Below are positions 50,268 to 64,000 of a stretch of 64,000 nt of DNA, piece after piece. Position 1 is the stretch's first letter. Every line of letters starts with the position of its first letter. The notes below the pieces were generated by a model that saw only the letters and a list, made by a program, of their open reading frames with translations, did not search any database and was not told the origin of the DNA. This stretch comes from Diploscapter coronatus. Taxonomy: Eukaryota; Nematoda; Chromadorea; Rhabditida; Rhabditidae. The stretch is from contig OZ038422.1 in NCBI GenBank assembly GCA_964036155.1, forward strand, positions 10,377,201-10,441,200, given 5' to 3'. The position numbers and the translations under genes were made by a program.

Positions 50268-53200
50268 ATGTCAACATCGCGCCGGCCGATTATAGCAGCA
50301 CGCGGTGAAAATGTAGACGGAGAAGGTAACTCTTTTTCTTCAATGATAAAATATAAGATAGCAAAAACGGCTGAATATAAATGCCTGATTTTCTTATTGC
50401 GTGTGAAGGATAGGTCAGAAAACTGAGTGACATATCAAAATTTCAGACGTCGAAGACGTGCTCACGTCCGTGGAATATGCACAACAGCGAAGGGACGAAC
50501 TATTGCGAAGAAATCGGGTGGCGTTTTGGTATGACTTTAAAGACTACTGTATTTGTTTAATTTTAAACCGTAATTTCGGTTAATAACGTTATTTTAAAGC
50601 AGGATTACGGTATTTTTCAGGTTTCTCGGGCTATGCAATAATATTGCGTACGTGATTATGTTAAGCGCCGCTAACGATATTTTGTCGAATGGAAAGAAAA
50701 GCGAGGAAACGAAAAGTTGCAGGGTAAGTTTCGGAAAAAAAAATTAAAAAGTTGAACACATTTGAAGGAAGATCAAAAGTGTTTAGCAATGAGGTCATTT
50801 TTTTAAAGTAGATTTCGAACTTTGAAAAAGAGCAACACTTTCCCTATTCAGGAAAAAATCACGCACCGCGATTGCCACGCGATGTCCACGGGATCAGTTT
50901 TGCTGGCCGACATTTTGCCCGGGCTGATTGTCAAACTCACCGCGCCGCTCTACGTGCAGGCGATTCCTTTTGGGTCGGTTTTTTATTTAAATTTTGCCTA
51001 GTGCTGCCATTATAGCATTAGTAAGTGAAAGAGTTGCAAGTTTTTTGTTTTCTTTGAAATACATATGCTGAAATTATTTTGGAAAGTATTAGCCAGTTAG
51101 ACCAGCTTGTTCTTTGTTTTAGGTTTCATCAAATCGAAGAATTTTGCTTTATATTTTATACATTTTTGAAAATGGTTTTGGTAAGTTTCAAAGGGATCAT
51201 ATATAGTTTTCGAAGATTGTTCGGTGATACTTTTGGTGGTGGCGGGACATTTTAAGCAAATACATTTCAATTTCAGACTGCGCCACCTCATCGTAGTGTC
51301 TCTTCAGTTCATGAGTTTTTTCACCGTAGCCACCAGCGAGACGGTAGGAATGGCCTTATTCGGTAAGATATTACAGTAACCTTTGAAATTTTCAAATTTT
51401 AAGGTACCGTATTAGCGAGCATCGGCTCGAGTCTGGGCGAGATTTCGTACTTGTCGTTGGCTTCGCATTTCGATAAGTGAGTTTTCTTTTTTCCTGAATA
51501 ATTTCTATTTGAAGGCCCTTCAAAACAAATGTCACTTTTGAAGCCTACAAATTCATTATCTTCTCGAAATTTCCTAAATCATATTTTATCGTATTACTTT
51601 TCAATCAAGACTACTCCATTCAAAAGAATCACAGATATATGTCATTTGTGAAACCTACAAATTTTCGATTTTTAAAAATTCAATTTTTCAGCCGAGTCAT
51701 CTCGATGTGGTCATCGGGAACGGGTGGTGCGGGAATTTTCGGGGCTCTAGCCTATGCCGTCCTGACCGATCCTTTCCTGCTACATATTTCCCCGAGGAAT
51801 ACCCTACTTTCCATGCTAGTTCTACCAATAGTTTTCGCAGCAACGTGAGTTAGTTTTAATTAGAAGAGATGATGATCTACAAAAAACTAAACTCAAAATG
51901 TTCATTTTTCAACTAGGTTTGACTCTAGAACATCATCTACAAGCATATCTGAGATTATTAAAATCAAAACTTATCGTTAGATTTCTACTACAAATAAAAA
52001 TTTTCCATCCAAGAAGGTCATCTACGAAATGTCGGATTAGACTTTTCGGAATTGCGAAAATCGAGTTTTTATCCAGGAAACATATATCATCACCAAACTT
52101 GATCTCAAACTGTTCAGATACTGGCTTGTCCTGATCGTTCCCACCCATATCCATCGAGTTTCGATTCTCCGAATTCGCACTTATCTAGTTCCAAACTCGT
52201 CAGAACAAGGTATGTTTCCTCATAGGAATAAAAAAATTATAAGACCATTTACACTTTATTTTTTGGGGATTTAAAAAAAAAAATTCAATTTTCAAGGTCG
52301 ACTTGGTAGCCGAGTGGCATTTGAGAGGGTCGAAGCTCAAGAGACGAACGAGGATTATCGACCCCTGATTTTGTCAGATTCAGAGGATGAAGGTTAATTT
52401 ATTTTTTAAAATTTTTATATTGAAATTTCGACTCAGCGTACCAACAGTTTTAGACTAAAGCTGCTTTTATCTAACTAGTTGAAACAACTCTCTAATAGAA
52501 TTTAGAGTACGTCAATTGAAATTTGATAAATACCAAAAAAAATCTACATTAGATTTAGGTTCTCTGATTTATTTTATCCAAGATCTGAAACTTATTTCAA
52601 CACTTTTCTGAAATGTTTAGAATCTCACCACCAAAGTGCTCACAATCGGTTTGGAATTCGAGAGAAAATCGAACTCGCCAAGCCTTTGGTGCGATTTATG
52701 CTACCTCTAGGGCTCGTCTACTTGGCGGAATACTTTATAAATCAGGGAATTGTGAGTTTTGGAAATTTTTGCATTAAATAAATCACCATTTCTTAAATCA
52801 CTACCCTTATCATTTAAAAATTATGTTGATAGCTTTACAAATTTACACAATTCACCCCTTCCTATTGCATTGCAAAATGTTTTGATATTTTTAAAAACCA
52901 TAAAATTCGCCCGTTTAAATTATTTTTTTTTTGTAGAAATCACCTCTTTTCAGTTCGAGCTTTTGGAATTCGACTGTGCTCATGGATTTGGGTTAACGCC
53001 TGCAAGTCAATACCGGTGGTATCAGGCAAGATTTCTACCGTATATCTTAATTTCCAGGTTTTATATTTTTTGTTGTTTTGTATGCTGCGACGTATACAAT
53101 TACCCAATTAAATTCATCATGAATTTTAAAGTTTATAAGACTTTCTTGAAACCTACTCTTCAATAATGGGAATTCTAGGTCCTCTACCAACTGGGGGTTT

Positions 53201-53940
53201 TCGTGTCCAGATCTTCTTCGGATATCATCACTATCAAATCAGTTAACCTGCCCTTACTCGCTCTGTTGCAGGTAATTTTTCGATTTTGTTAAAAATAAAA
53301 AAATCCAATTTATAAAAGTTTCGAAGATGGAAAGTGAAATCCCATAAAATTCGCGAGTATCAAACGCTTTTGAAGCATTTTTAAGTTTAAAAAATTTAGC
53401 TCCTAAACGCGGGCCTATTTTTCTACGACTCGCTATATTTCTACGTGCCGCACATTTTCCCGATGATGTTGATCATCTTTTACGAAGGACTTCTCGGAGG
53501 AGCATCTTACGTCAACACGTTCAGAGCAGTGCACGATGAGGTTGGTTTTCAAAAATATCCATTTTTGGAGTTTACTTTTCGAATGTTCTAATATTAACAA
53601 GTTTCAATGATAGGTATAGGTTAAAATTAGCGCTTCAGAAAGAAAGACGAGTGCAATGATGGTAGACTGAATAATATATCATCTTTCTAAATTTTATATT
53701 TTGAAAATAGTTTTGATAGGTTTCAAAAATCATTCAAATTCGCTGTGAGTAGAGGAATTTGAATGCATACAGAGACCGCGTAGGTTTTTAAAAAAAAATC
53801 TCTAAAGTATTTAGATTCCACCCTCAGCGCGCGAGTTCAGTATGGGATTCGTCTCGATTTCGGATACACTGGGCATCGTCATGGCCGGGCTACTTGCCAT
53901 CCCAACTCATAACTACATTTGTGGTACTCCGATTTTATGA
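50268..53940 (+). CDS. cln-3: CLN3 / battenin lysosomal membrane protein
   Basis: Fourteen exons encode about 480 residues (human 438), all in frame. CLN3 is a polytopic membrane protein of lysosomes and endosomes. Its loss causes juvenile neuronal ceroid lipofuscinosis in people, and it is needed for export of glycerophosphodiesters. Diagnostic segments: [20 protein letters not shown] near the N-terminus, [71 protein letters not shown] and [15 protein letters not shown]. The C-terminus [19 protein letters not shown] precedes YICG (human HDFLC, the prenylated region). A polar loop (about residues 270-330) between membrane segments is longer than in human. The exon ending at 53025 has a GC donor (CAG|GCAAGA). 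Transcribed head-to-head with RAB3GAP2. Confidence 0.94.
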
Positions 53941-54751
53941 GCTTTTGTTAATCCTCGACATTTCGAAAAATTCATTATCAGTAGAGATCATCATTTTTGA
54001 CGACTTTTATCAGAAAAATATCAGTTTGGGTTTTAAAAATTTAACTCTCTTCTTAATTTCTAGTCTTTTTACTAGTTACTTGAAGCACTTGAAAATTTTT
54101 ATCAGTAAGAAATAACTTTTCATGTCATGAAAAAATCTTTCTGATAAAATAATTTTATCAGGTCACTTTAGCCTTTGCTTACCATTCCCAAATCTTAAAC
54201 CTGTGATATATGCTTTCAAAAACAAAACTGAAGACTCGACGTGTCATATTTTTGGGTTTTCATGGAATTCGCTTACTTCTAATTACGGTATATCTTTCTC
54301 ATTTAATTACGTTTCTATTGCCCGGTGACATTTTCAGAATTTTATTGCTTGAATAAAGTATTCGCCTTTCGGAAATTGCTGTAACTTCAGAAAAGTCGAA
54401 ATGAAAACAACAATATATAACAACTTTAGGCCTAGGTTCACTAATTCAACTGATATTTATTTTTTTCGAAATTTGCACACAAAGAATGAGAAACCAATTA
54501 GAAAAATTTTGTACAAGTTTAAATTATTTTGAGGTTTTTTTTCTAACAACTCTAGTATTCTGGCTCTATTCAAATCAATGATTACTGGTCAGATTTCTCA
54601 TCTTGTACAATTTTAAAATCTAGCAAATCATTCCTTCTTGACAACTCACTCTTTGTATGAAAAAATTTCATATCTTTGTTTTCAAAAATGATCGTTCTTT
54701 TGAAACGAAGAAAAATATGCTAATTTCTAGAAGAAATCTACCTTCCTTTTC
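53941..54751. other. Convergent intergenic region, CLN3 / MRPL13
   Basis: About 810 bp between two 3' ends, AT-rich, with an AATAAA-like GAATAAAG near 54352. It should hold both 3' UTRs. No exon is visible. Confidence 0.5.
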
Positions 54752-56357
54752 TTATTTGGTAGGTGTCTGTTGGATTTTGGACTTCCTCTCATACGGGTTG
54801 TAGAGCTTGTGTCTGCCTGGGTTATCGATCGGAGCCTCCCAGTCAACGACGTGATCCTCAGGGAATTTCACCAATCTGAAAAATCCTAATCTTTGGAAAC
54901 ATTTTTTTGTTTTAGAAATCAACATTTAAACGAAGTAACTATTTGATAATGAGGGTGAGAATTATTTCAGCAATTATTGCAACGTATCTAATCTTATTTA
55001 AAACAAAAAAACGCCCATAGATTTTCTTCGATAAATATCAAACGTTTTCACTTGTTAAGTTATCGGATGCACAAAACCCATTGTAAAAAGTGAAATTCAT
55101 TGAGTTCACCTAATTTTTGAAATCTATATAAAACTATACAAGTTAAAATAAAGAGGAAAACCCTACATACCTCGGGAAGTTCCTCCTCTCCTCGTCGGTG
55201 TACTCTGTGCTGCGTTTGACGACCTCTTGTACCTGTTCGAGTTGGTTGCCGATGTTCTTCATCAGAAACGAGGGCACTTCTGCATCGGGCAACAGATGCA
55301 GTCGGGCGATATGCGAACGACGGATATTGCTTTTGCCGAGACACTGAAAAATCGTTTTTACCTGCTAGAAAAACAAGATATTTGAAAATCAAGGTTCTGA
55401 AACAAGAAAATCGTGGAACATTGGGAATAATGCATTCTTTGACTGAAAAAAGTTTCAGAAAGTTTGAGAATTTTGATGGAACAAATCAATATTTTTTAGA
55501 GATTAACCTTGTAAACGGCGAGATAGACGATGCGACACGGGTCGTACATGTGGATTTGGTAGGCCGGGATGTTGACCTTTGATTTAGGGTATTCCTGGAA
55601 TTTGAGAATTTGAATTTTAATGAAGAATATGCTTCAAAAATTCTATATATTCTAAAAAAAGTCTTATAATTGCAGTATACGTAACGGATAGTGCTAAAAC
55701 GTTTATCGAAAAAATTCAATGATCTGCAGAAGCGGTGAAAACATGAGTATCAAAAAAGAGTTTCAAGAAATATATAACTTCAACCTTTGTTCAAACTGGC
55801 TACAAAGTTAGAAAATGCCACTCTTCAGATGTGTTTTTTTTTATTTTCCAAATACGACACCTTATTGAAGTGGAACTGCCTGTGTTTCCAGTCGAAACCC
55901 TCCATGGCGATGTCCTGACAATTGATGACGACCACATGGTCACCACAGTCAGTGCTCGGATGCCAGATCGGCTTCCAGTTCCCCGACAGGTACTTGGCCA
56001 CCTTCGTTCCCAGCTTGTATACGTCCTGAAAAATCAAATTAGCATATTTTGTAGGTTTGTAGACTTCAAAAATTCGACATTTTCAGTATACTGGAAGACT
56101 TTTAATTCATAGAGATAGTATCACGAGAATAATGGAGTTTTTCAAGATTATCTATGCTTCAAAACTCGTTGAATATAAATCAACATGGCATAGGCTATTA
56201 TAGCGATAATTTAGAGAAGAAAAATGCTCCAATTTTATAGTAATAAAAAAGAAAAAAAAATGGACGTGGTCAATTTGATTAACTTTCCGACCTGCTGATT
56301 CGCGTCGATGAGGTGCCATTGACGCATGAACTGAGCGAGTTGGCGGGCCTGATTCAT
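54752..56357 (-). CDS. mrpl-13: Mitochondrial ribosomal protein L13 (uL13m)
   Basis: Five exons encode about 204 residues (human 178). It is a large-subunit protein of the mitochondrial ribosome. The family core is clear: QWHLIDANQQDVYKLGTKVA, then a YLSGNWKPIWHP segment, DCGDHVVVINCQDIA, HMYDPCRIVYLAVYK, the helix SNIRRSHIARLHLLPD and the tail RRNFPRLVKFPEDHV. It ends with a 30-residue basic extension (YERKSKIQQTPTK) absent in human. The start at 56357 follows a TTTTTCAG acceptor by 17 nt. There is no obvious long presequence, as in other L13m proteins. Confidence 0.95.
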
Positions 56358-57638
56358 GGATTTTTTGAGATCTTCTGAAAAATAAGCTTTCTGAAATTTT
56401 TGATCTTTTCCATAAATCTAAAAATCAAGATAGCTTTTGCCGGTCTCAAACCGATTTTTTTCTTCAAAAAAAAAAAAAATAAAGAAACATCATTTTGATT
56501 TTCATTGCGAAAGGCAATATGAAAGTTTAAAAGTAAATCGACAGAAACAAATCTAAATAACTCTCGTCGAAACGAGAAAAAATCGGATACCTAGTGACTA
56601 ACTCGGCAGCTCTTAAATGACAAGATGACGAGATCCGAAATGACGAAACTCTTTTTAGCAAATTATGAGAGATCGCTCGCTATAGTTTAGGATAAGGGTG
56701 AAATAGTATTGGAGCGGTCGGTCAGAAGATCTCGTCATTTACTAGAATCATTTAGGACTTCGTCATCTCATCAAATACGATTTGCCGACTAACCCTCAAT
56801 GTCCTAAAAATGGAATAGAAATTAGTCAAAAAGACGTCATTTCACAAAATTCTCAAGGAAAATCGATATTTTCCAACGTTTCTAGCGAAATGACACCGTA
56901 AAAAACAATTGCTCAGTGGTAGAATTTGTACAAAAAAATAGTAATGGGCAGGACGAAAATAGCTCTGAAAAATAAAAGCTACCGTAATTTCCTTATAATA
57001 GAGGGGTCTTCTATTGTGAAAATAGAAGGTCCGAACTTCTATTACAAAGCGGAATTGAACATTCTAGAAAATAGCGTATTTCAAGAAATCTATTTTTCTC
57101 GAAGTAAAATCTCAAAATGCACCATTTTCAACTAATAAGAAGAACAATCTAATATCACAGCTTAGTTCTAATATGAGATGAAAATACCAAAAATTGACAT
57201 AGAAAAAAATTTTGATGACATTTTCCTGGAAAAAATAGCTAATTTTCAGATCTCGTAACTAGAAATTGGAACAAATAAAGTTCATATAAACGGTTTTACA
57301 CGTTTTAAGGTTGAGGAAATTAACGTTGGATAAGCTAGAAGTTGGTTCTGGATTTTTGACCGACTTAAAAATTGTTTGGGGTTTGAAGAAAATTGAAAGT
57401 CGATCTACATTTCCTCGGAAACTTATGTTAAGCTATTTTCAAAATTTCAAAAATACTCTCATTTTCTTCGAAAATAAACTCATCGAAGAATCAAAATTGA
57501 GTCATTTAAACATTTTTAAATGCTAGATTCTAGCGTAAAATTTTAGACTAGTTCTTGAAAACGGGCTAATCTTCGTAAAGTTTACCAAAAATAGTACCAT
57601 GTGCTACTAAAATACCAGTTACCATTTGGTAATTATGG
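56358..57638. other. Intergenic between SLC25A44-type gene and MRPL13
   Basis: About 1.28 kb. A loose foldback (56590-56795) carries repeated ATGACGA and GATCTCGTCAT words, with TTAGTCGGCA-like ends in inverted orientation. The rest is AT-rich and lacks supported exons. Confidence 0.5.
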
Positions 57639-60600
57639 TTACCACACGATGCTGTCGCGGTACTCAGGGAGGACGGAGAAGCGCTTGACGCTTTCGTAAG
57701 CCAACATCACCAAACAGGAATAGAGGCTGTTGTTCAAAATTCGGGGGGCCAGACCCTAAAATTTACTTTTAGAACAAAAATTAAAGAAAATGTTCTGGGA
57801 AAAAGGTTTTAAAAAATAATAGTTTTGAACGAAAATATTAACCTTGGTAAAAATATGTTTCTTCTCGTACTTCCACAACCGAGAAATCGTTTCGATGTAA
57901 GTCGTGCGGTGGACCTGAAAATTCGATACTTTTGAGTTTATAATTTCACAACTAGGTAAACGATAGTGGCTAATTTGGTTGGATTTTCACGAAATCTTGA
58001 AACGTACTCCAACGCATTTGTTGAAGAACAAATTGATTTGTTTGGATAAATACAGCATCATTGGATCAAATCCACGGAAGCTCACAATTAGTTTTCAATA
58101 AATATCGGAGCTTAACCAAAGCGTTTTTAAATGTTGTACTCCGGAAACCTGACCTGTAACCGAATTCTGAGCATTTCCAGTGGATTCGTGACGATGGCAG
58201 AGGCCACGCCCCCGATGCTGCCAGAAATGGCCTGGTCGATGAACAAATTTCGATCGTCAACTTCAGCTGGTGACCGAGGTTTTGCGCCTTTTTCCCACTC
58301 GGTTACCTGAAAACATTTTTCTTTCGATTTTCAAAATATTTCATCGATTTTATAAAGTCTCTCTCTCTCTTTCTGGAATATGATAAATGATCCATCTCGG
58401 AGTAGCATTAGTACAATAGTCCGAAATTTTACGATATGCTTCAAGATATGATATATCATCAACGGTAAAAATATTAAAAGTCCTTTATCACTAGTAGTGT
58501 GAAATTCTAAAAATCATCAGTCAAACCTTGGTCCGGACTATCCTGAACATGGCGAGCGCTTTGTAGTAGGTCGACCAGAACACCATCGTCGAGGGAATGT
58601 AGAGCATGATCGCCGAGAAGAAGCCTCTGCAAAAGGATAAATATTTGATAAAAAATCGATTTTCGATAGAGAAAAATTGAAGATACGATTTTAGAAAAAA
58701 AATCTACCGGTAAAACCCCATGAACCCATCGACCTTGTAAACAGCCCGAATGACCCGTAAGCCCAAAGTCCGCTTCCCTGACAAACCATCGTTCTTCAAA
58801 GTCTCGGTGACGGCGACATTCTTGCGACTTCCTGAGTTTTAGTTCCTTATAGAAATTTCTTTATGCTCAACTACTGGCCAGAACCATTACTTAAGAATTT
58901 GGATGACTCAAAATAAACTTTCTTGAAACCTATTTCAAGAATTTCTATCAAATTAAGATTTGCAACTGGCGTTTGTACAAGAATTTTCGTAGAAAAACTG
59001 TAAATGTAACTGTTCGAAAAATAGTTTAGAATAAAACTATATCTTTAAAGAATACCCCCGAAAGCCTCCGGATTGTTGTGGACCATCATGTGTTGAGCGA
59101 CGATGTCGGTCGGGACGAAGACTAACTGAGCCACGGGAGATGCAATTCCGCCTAAAGTTTTAATTTATTAGGATAAGTTCTAAAATTTGCATAAATGAAA
59201 TTTTTAAAGTTCCCCCTAATTGAACGGTTGCAATGTGATCGTTCAAACTATACCTAACAAAATTGAAAGGTCACCAAATTTCGATTACAAATAAGAAGTC
59301 TTATAGAAAAAAAGAAAATCAAAGCATGATTCAAAATTTGGGTAAATTTAATCCAAGGTTCTTTTTCTAATCTACGAGCAATTTTTAGATGCATAATAAT
59401 CAAATTAGAAAAAAAATCGCATTCAAGTAAACCAAATTCTCGTCATACTCGGTATGTGATAAAGTTCAAACTTGAAATTGTTGATCTTCAATAAACTCTG
59501 AAACCAACCAGCCATGGCCGAAACGATGGAGGGATTCTTGATTCCGAGATGGGCTTGCAGAAGATCGCGGACTCGCTCGTAGGTCGAGGAATAGAGGAAC
59601 GAGGCGGAGAGTTGAGGAAGAGTCATCCAGAAACCCTGGAAATTGGAATTATTTTCTTAAAATAATAAAGTTAGGTCGGAAATTTGAATTTGGCATTTTC
59701 AACAAATTTTGCCTTCAAAGCGGCGAAGCGCTGAATTATCAAGGTAATAATTGTATAATAAACTTTTAAAACATCTTCTCCATAAAAAAGTAAAAAAGTT
59801 TAACAAGTACCCGATAAAGTGCGCCGGCCCCCTCTGTCGTGATGATTTTCACGAACGCGTGCCGCATTCCGGTGTACATGTTGTTTTGTCGTTGAAGTTG
59901 GAGACGACTCTGGAAAAAAGAATTCTAAAACTCATAAAATCCGTAGAAAAGTTAACATAAAAAATAAATTTGGGACAGAAAACATGGATTTTATGGAAAC
60001 TTCTAAAAAATTGGAATATTCAAATCTATACCTTAACAACAGACATGGGATAGAGCAAGCATCTGATGGTCCACGATGAGGCCAAAGCCATCGGGTAGAA
60101 CCGGTACAAGTCCAGATGCTCCCATTCGATCACGAGCAGCTTGTCCTGAACATTGCAAATAATAGACTTCATAAATGTTTAATAGTTGAAAATTTGAAGT
60201 TTGCCATCCATTGTGCTTAGACGAAAAATTTGTGGAATTTCTTAACGAAAATTCTGTCCTCTTTTTGATACAAATATCTAGATGGTTCAAAATAAGCAAA
60301 TGTTTGAAAAGATAAAAAGTTGTATGTTAGGGTAGGTATTTTGTCGTCTTTCAGTGTATCAATCAACAAAATGCTTCAAAAGAGAACAAAGCTCTAGGAA
60401 ATAACGATGCAACTGTTGATGATCTTGAGGAGCCAGAGGCAAAATTATTATCTAATATAAAGATGTTCCCACCTTTTTCACTCCACTCATTGTCCGGTCG
60501 AATTGCGGTTCGGGCGGCAGACTGACCACGTCATCTGTGTCGGACGAGCTCATTCTCAGGATCTATCGATCACTTCTGATTCAATTGCAAACGAAGGCTC

Positions 60601-60860
60601 AACAATTTGGAGTTTTTAGCTGCAAACTTGTATGTTTGAAAGTATGCACCTCAAATATTGCAATGCCTTAGGAATTTTGAGCGGTTTTATGGATTTTTGA
60701 ATTTTCAAATATCCACTGATGCCGAAGAATCGATATTTGGGGTTAAAAGTTAAGAAATTAGTTTGTAAATACCTTGAAGCTTAGATTTCATCAAAGACAA
60801 TGTTAAAATCTACCTCAAATTAGAGATCCTGGATTTGGTAGGCGGCAGAGAATACGACAT
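57639..60860 (-). CDS. Mitochondrial carrier of the SLC25A44 type
   Basis: Ten firm exons from the ATG at 60553 give about 380 residues (human SLC25A44 is 314). SLC25A44 sits in the mitochondrial inner membrane and imports branched-chain amino acids. Three carrier repeats are present: IEWEHLDLYRFYPMALA with YPMSVVKSRLQ; SPVAQLVFVPTDIVAQHMM; and SGSIGGVASAIVTNPLEMLR. RGFFSAILMYIPSTMVFWS and the end VKRFSVLPEYRDSIVW match the family closely. An extra exon (about 45 residues, NVAVTETLKNDGLSGKRT) lengthens the second matrix loop. Upstream, an exon-like stretch at about 60833-60952 is open, polar and phase-compatible through a weak CTGAG acceptor; it would move the start to 60860 or beyond. That extension is tentative. 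Confidence 0.92.
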
Positions 60861-60952
60861 CCCAGTCTGGTTGATCTGATTTTGATTTTCGATCCCTGGA
60901 TTTAAATTATCGTTACCAAAATTCGCGGAGTTCTCCGAATCCTGGAAAACGT

Positions 60953-61403
60953 TGAAAAATAATGTTCCAAAAACGGTCCCAGAAAATCATAAATATCAAA
61001 GCCGAAATAAGACGGCAATATCTCATCCGCTAGACTTCTTTCAATAAAACCTTTATTTTTCCAAAAACGCTCAAATCAATCGGTTTACCAATAAAACGGG
61101 TAAAACTCAAAAATCACGGGAAAAGAAAATAAATAAAAGAGTGATGACGCGATGACCAGTATGGAATTTTACTACTCAAAAGAAAAGGGGAAACAACTTT
61201 CAATCTAATAAAATTTCAGGGAATAAATTAGAAAGAAAAAGGCTAAAATTGGAGACCAAACGGAGTAGTTTCTTTAAAAATTATACAGGAAGTTGGATTC
61301 ATTTATGGATGTTTTTTGCATTACGATATTCATATTTTCAATCAAGGGTTGGATCGATAATGGGTGGCGCTTGTGAGGATTAGGTCGCGCCCCTTTGCAA
61401 TGT
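60953..61403. other. Spacer between SLC25A44-type gene and PSMC3
   Basis: About 450 bp, with the 3' UTR of the proteasome gene and the 5' flank of the carrier gene. Both are on the minus strand. I see nothing specific besides A-rich sequence. Confidence 0.45.

Positions 61404-64000
<2,597 letters not shown>

Noticed and set aside
52305..52345. GGTAGCCGAGTGG, like box A of tRNA-Leu/Ser
   Set aside because: It lies in a CLN3 exon whose frame joins both neighbours; chance similarity.

Overview
This window looks like about 64 kb of a nematode chromosome; I cannot name the species. The evidence is: AT-rich DNA with GC-richer exons; many small introns ending in TTTCAG or TTTAG; a TTTCAG-type acceptor 0-40 nt upstream of nearly every start codon, as expected for spliced-leader trans-splicing; a nematode-expanded transthyretin-like (TTR) secreted protein; and a RIG-5-type Ig cell-surface protein. 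I spliced the genes by hand. For most, the reading frame was carried through every junction and the protein matches its family from end to end.

Layout, left to right. (1) 34-3021, minus: an HSP70 ATPase domain fused to Kelch repeats, running off the left edge. It is the most unusual gene here. (2) 4733-11988, minus: NCBP1/CBP80, nuclear cap-binding subunit. (3) 12385-13565, minus: TTR-family secreted protein. (4) 15951-21872, plus: RIG-5-like three-Ig protein with a GPI-anchor tail. (5) 22548-28356, minus: GPAA1, a GPI transamidase subunit. (6) 29305-32083, minus: DHHC palmitoyltransferase of the ZDHHC3/7 type. (7) 33980-34368, plus: a small unrecognised gene, about 105 bp before (8) 34477-37680, plus: a multi-C2H2 zinc-finger protein. 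The pair is spaced like a nematode operon. (9) 37993-49501, minus: RAB3GAP2. (10) 50268-53940, plus: CLN3, head-to-head with RAB3GAP2. (11) 54752-56357, minus: mitochondrial ribosomal protein L13. (12) 57639-60860, minus: SLC25A44-type mitochondrial carrier. (13) 61404-64000, minus: proteasome ATPase PSMC3/RPT5, cut by the right edge.

Most genes are conserved housekeeping loci. The lines worth following are: the HSP70-Kelch fusion, which has AT-rich exons and 40-58 nt introns unlike its neighbours; five well-supported GC-AG introns among about 150; a degenerate 3' splice site in the TTR gene; a perfect terminal-inverted-repeat element in a RAB3GAP2 intron; a two-copy foldback family in neighbouring introns; an in-frame 21-bp repeat in another RAB3GAP2 intron; and a short motif (TTGAAACMTA) scattered through introns in both orientations. 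I see no tRNA, rRNA or CRISPR array.
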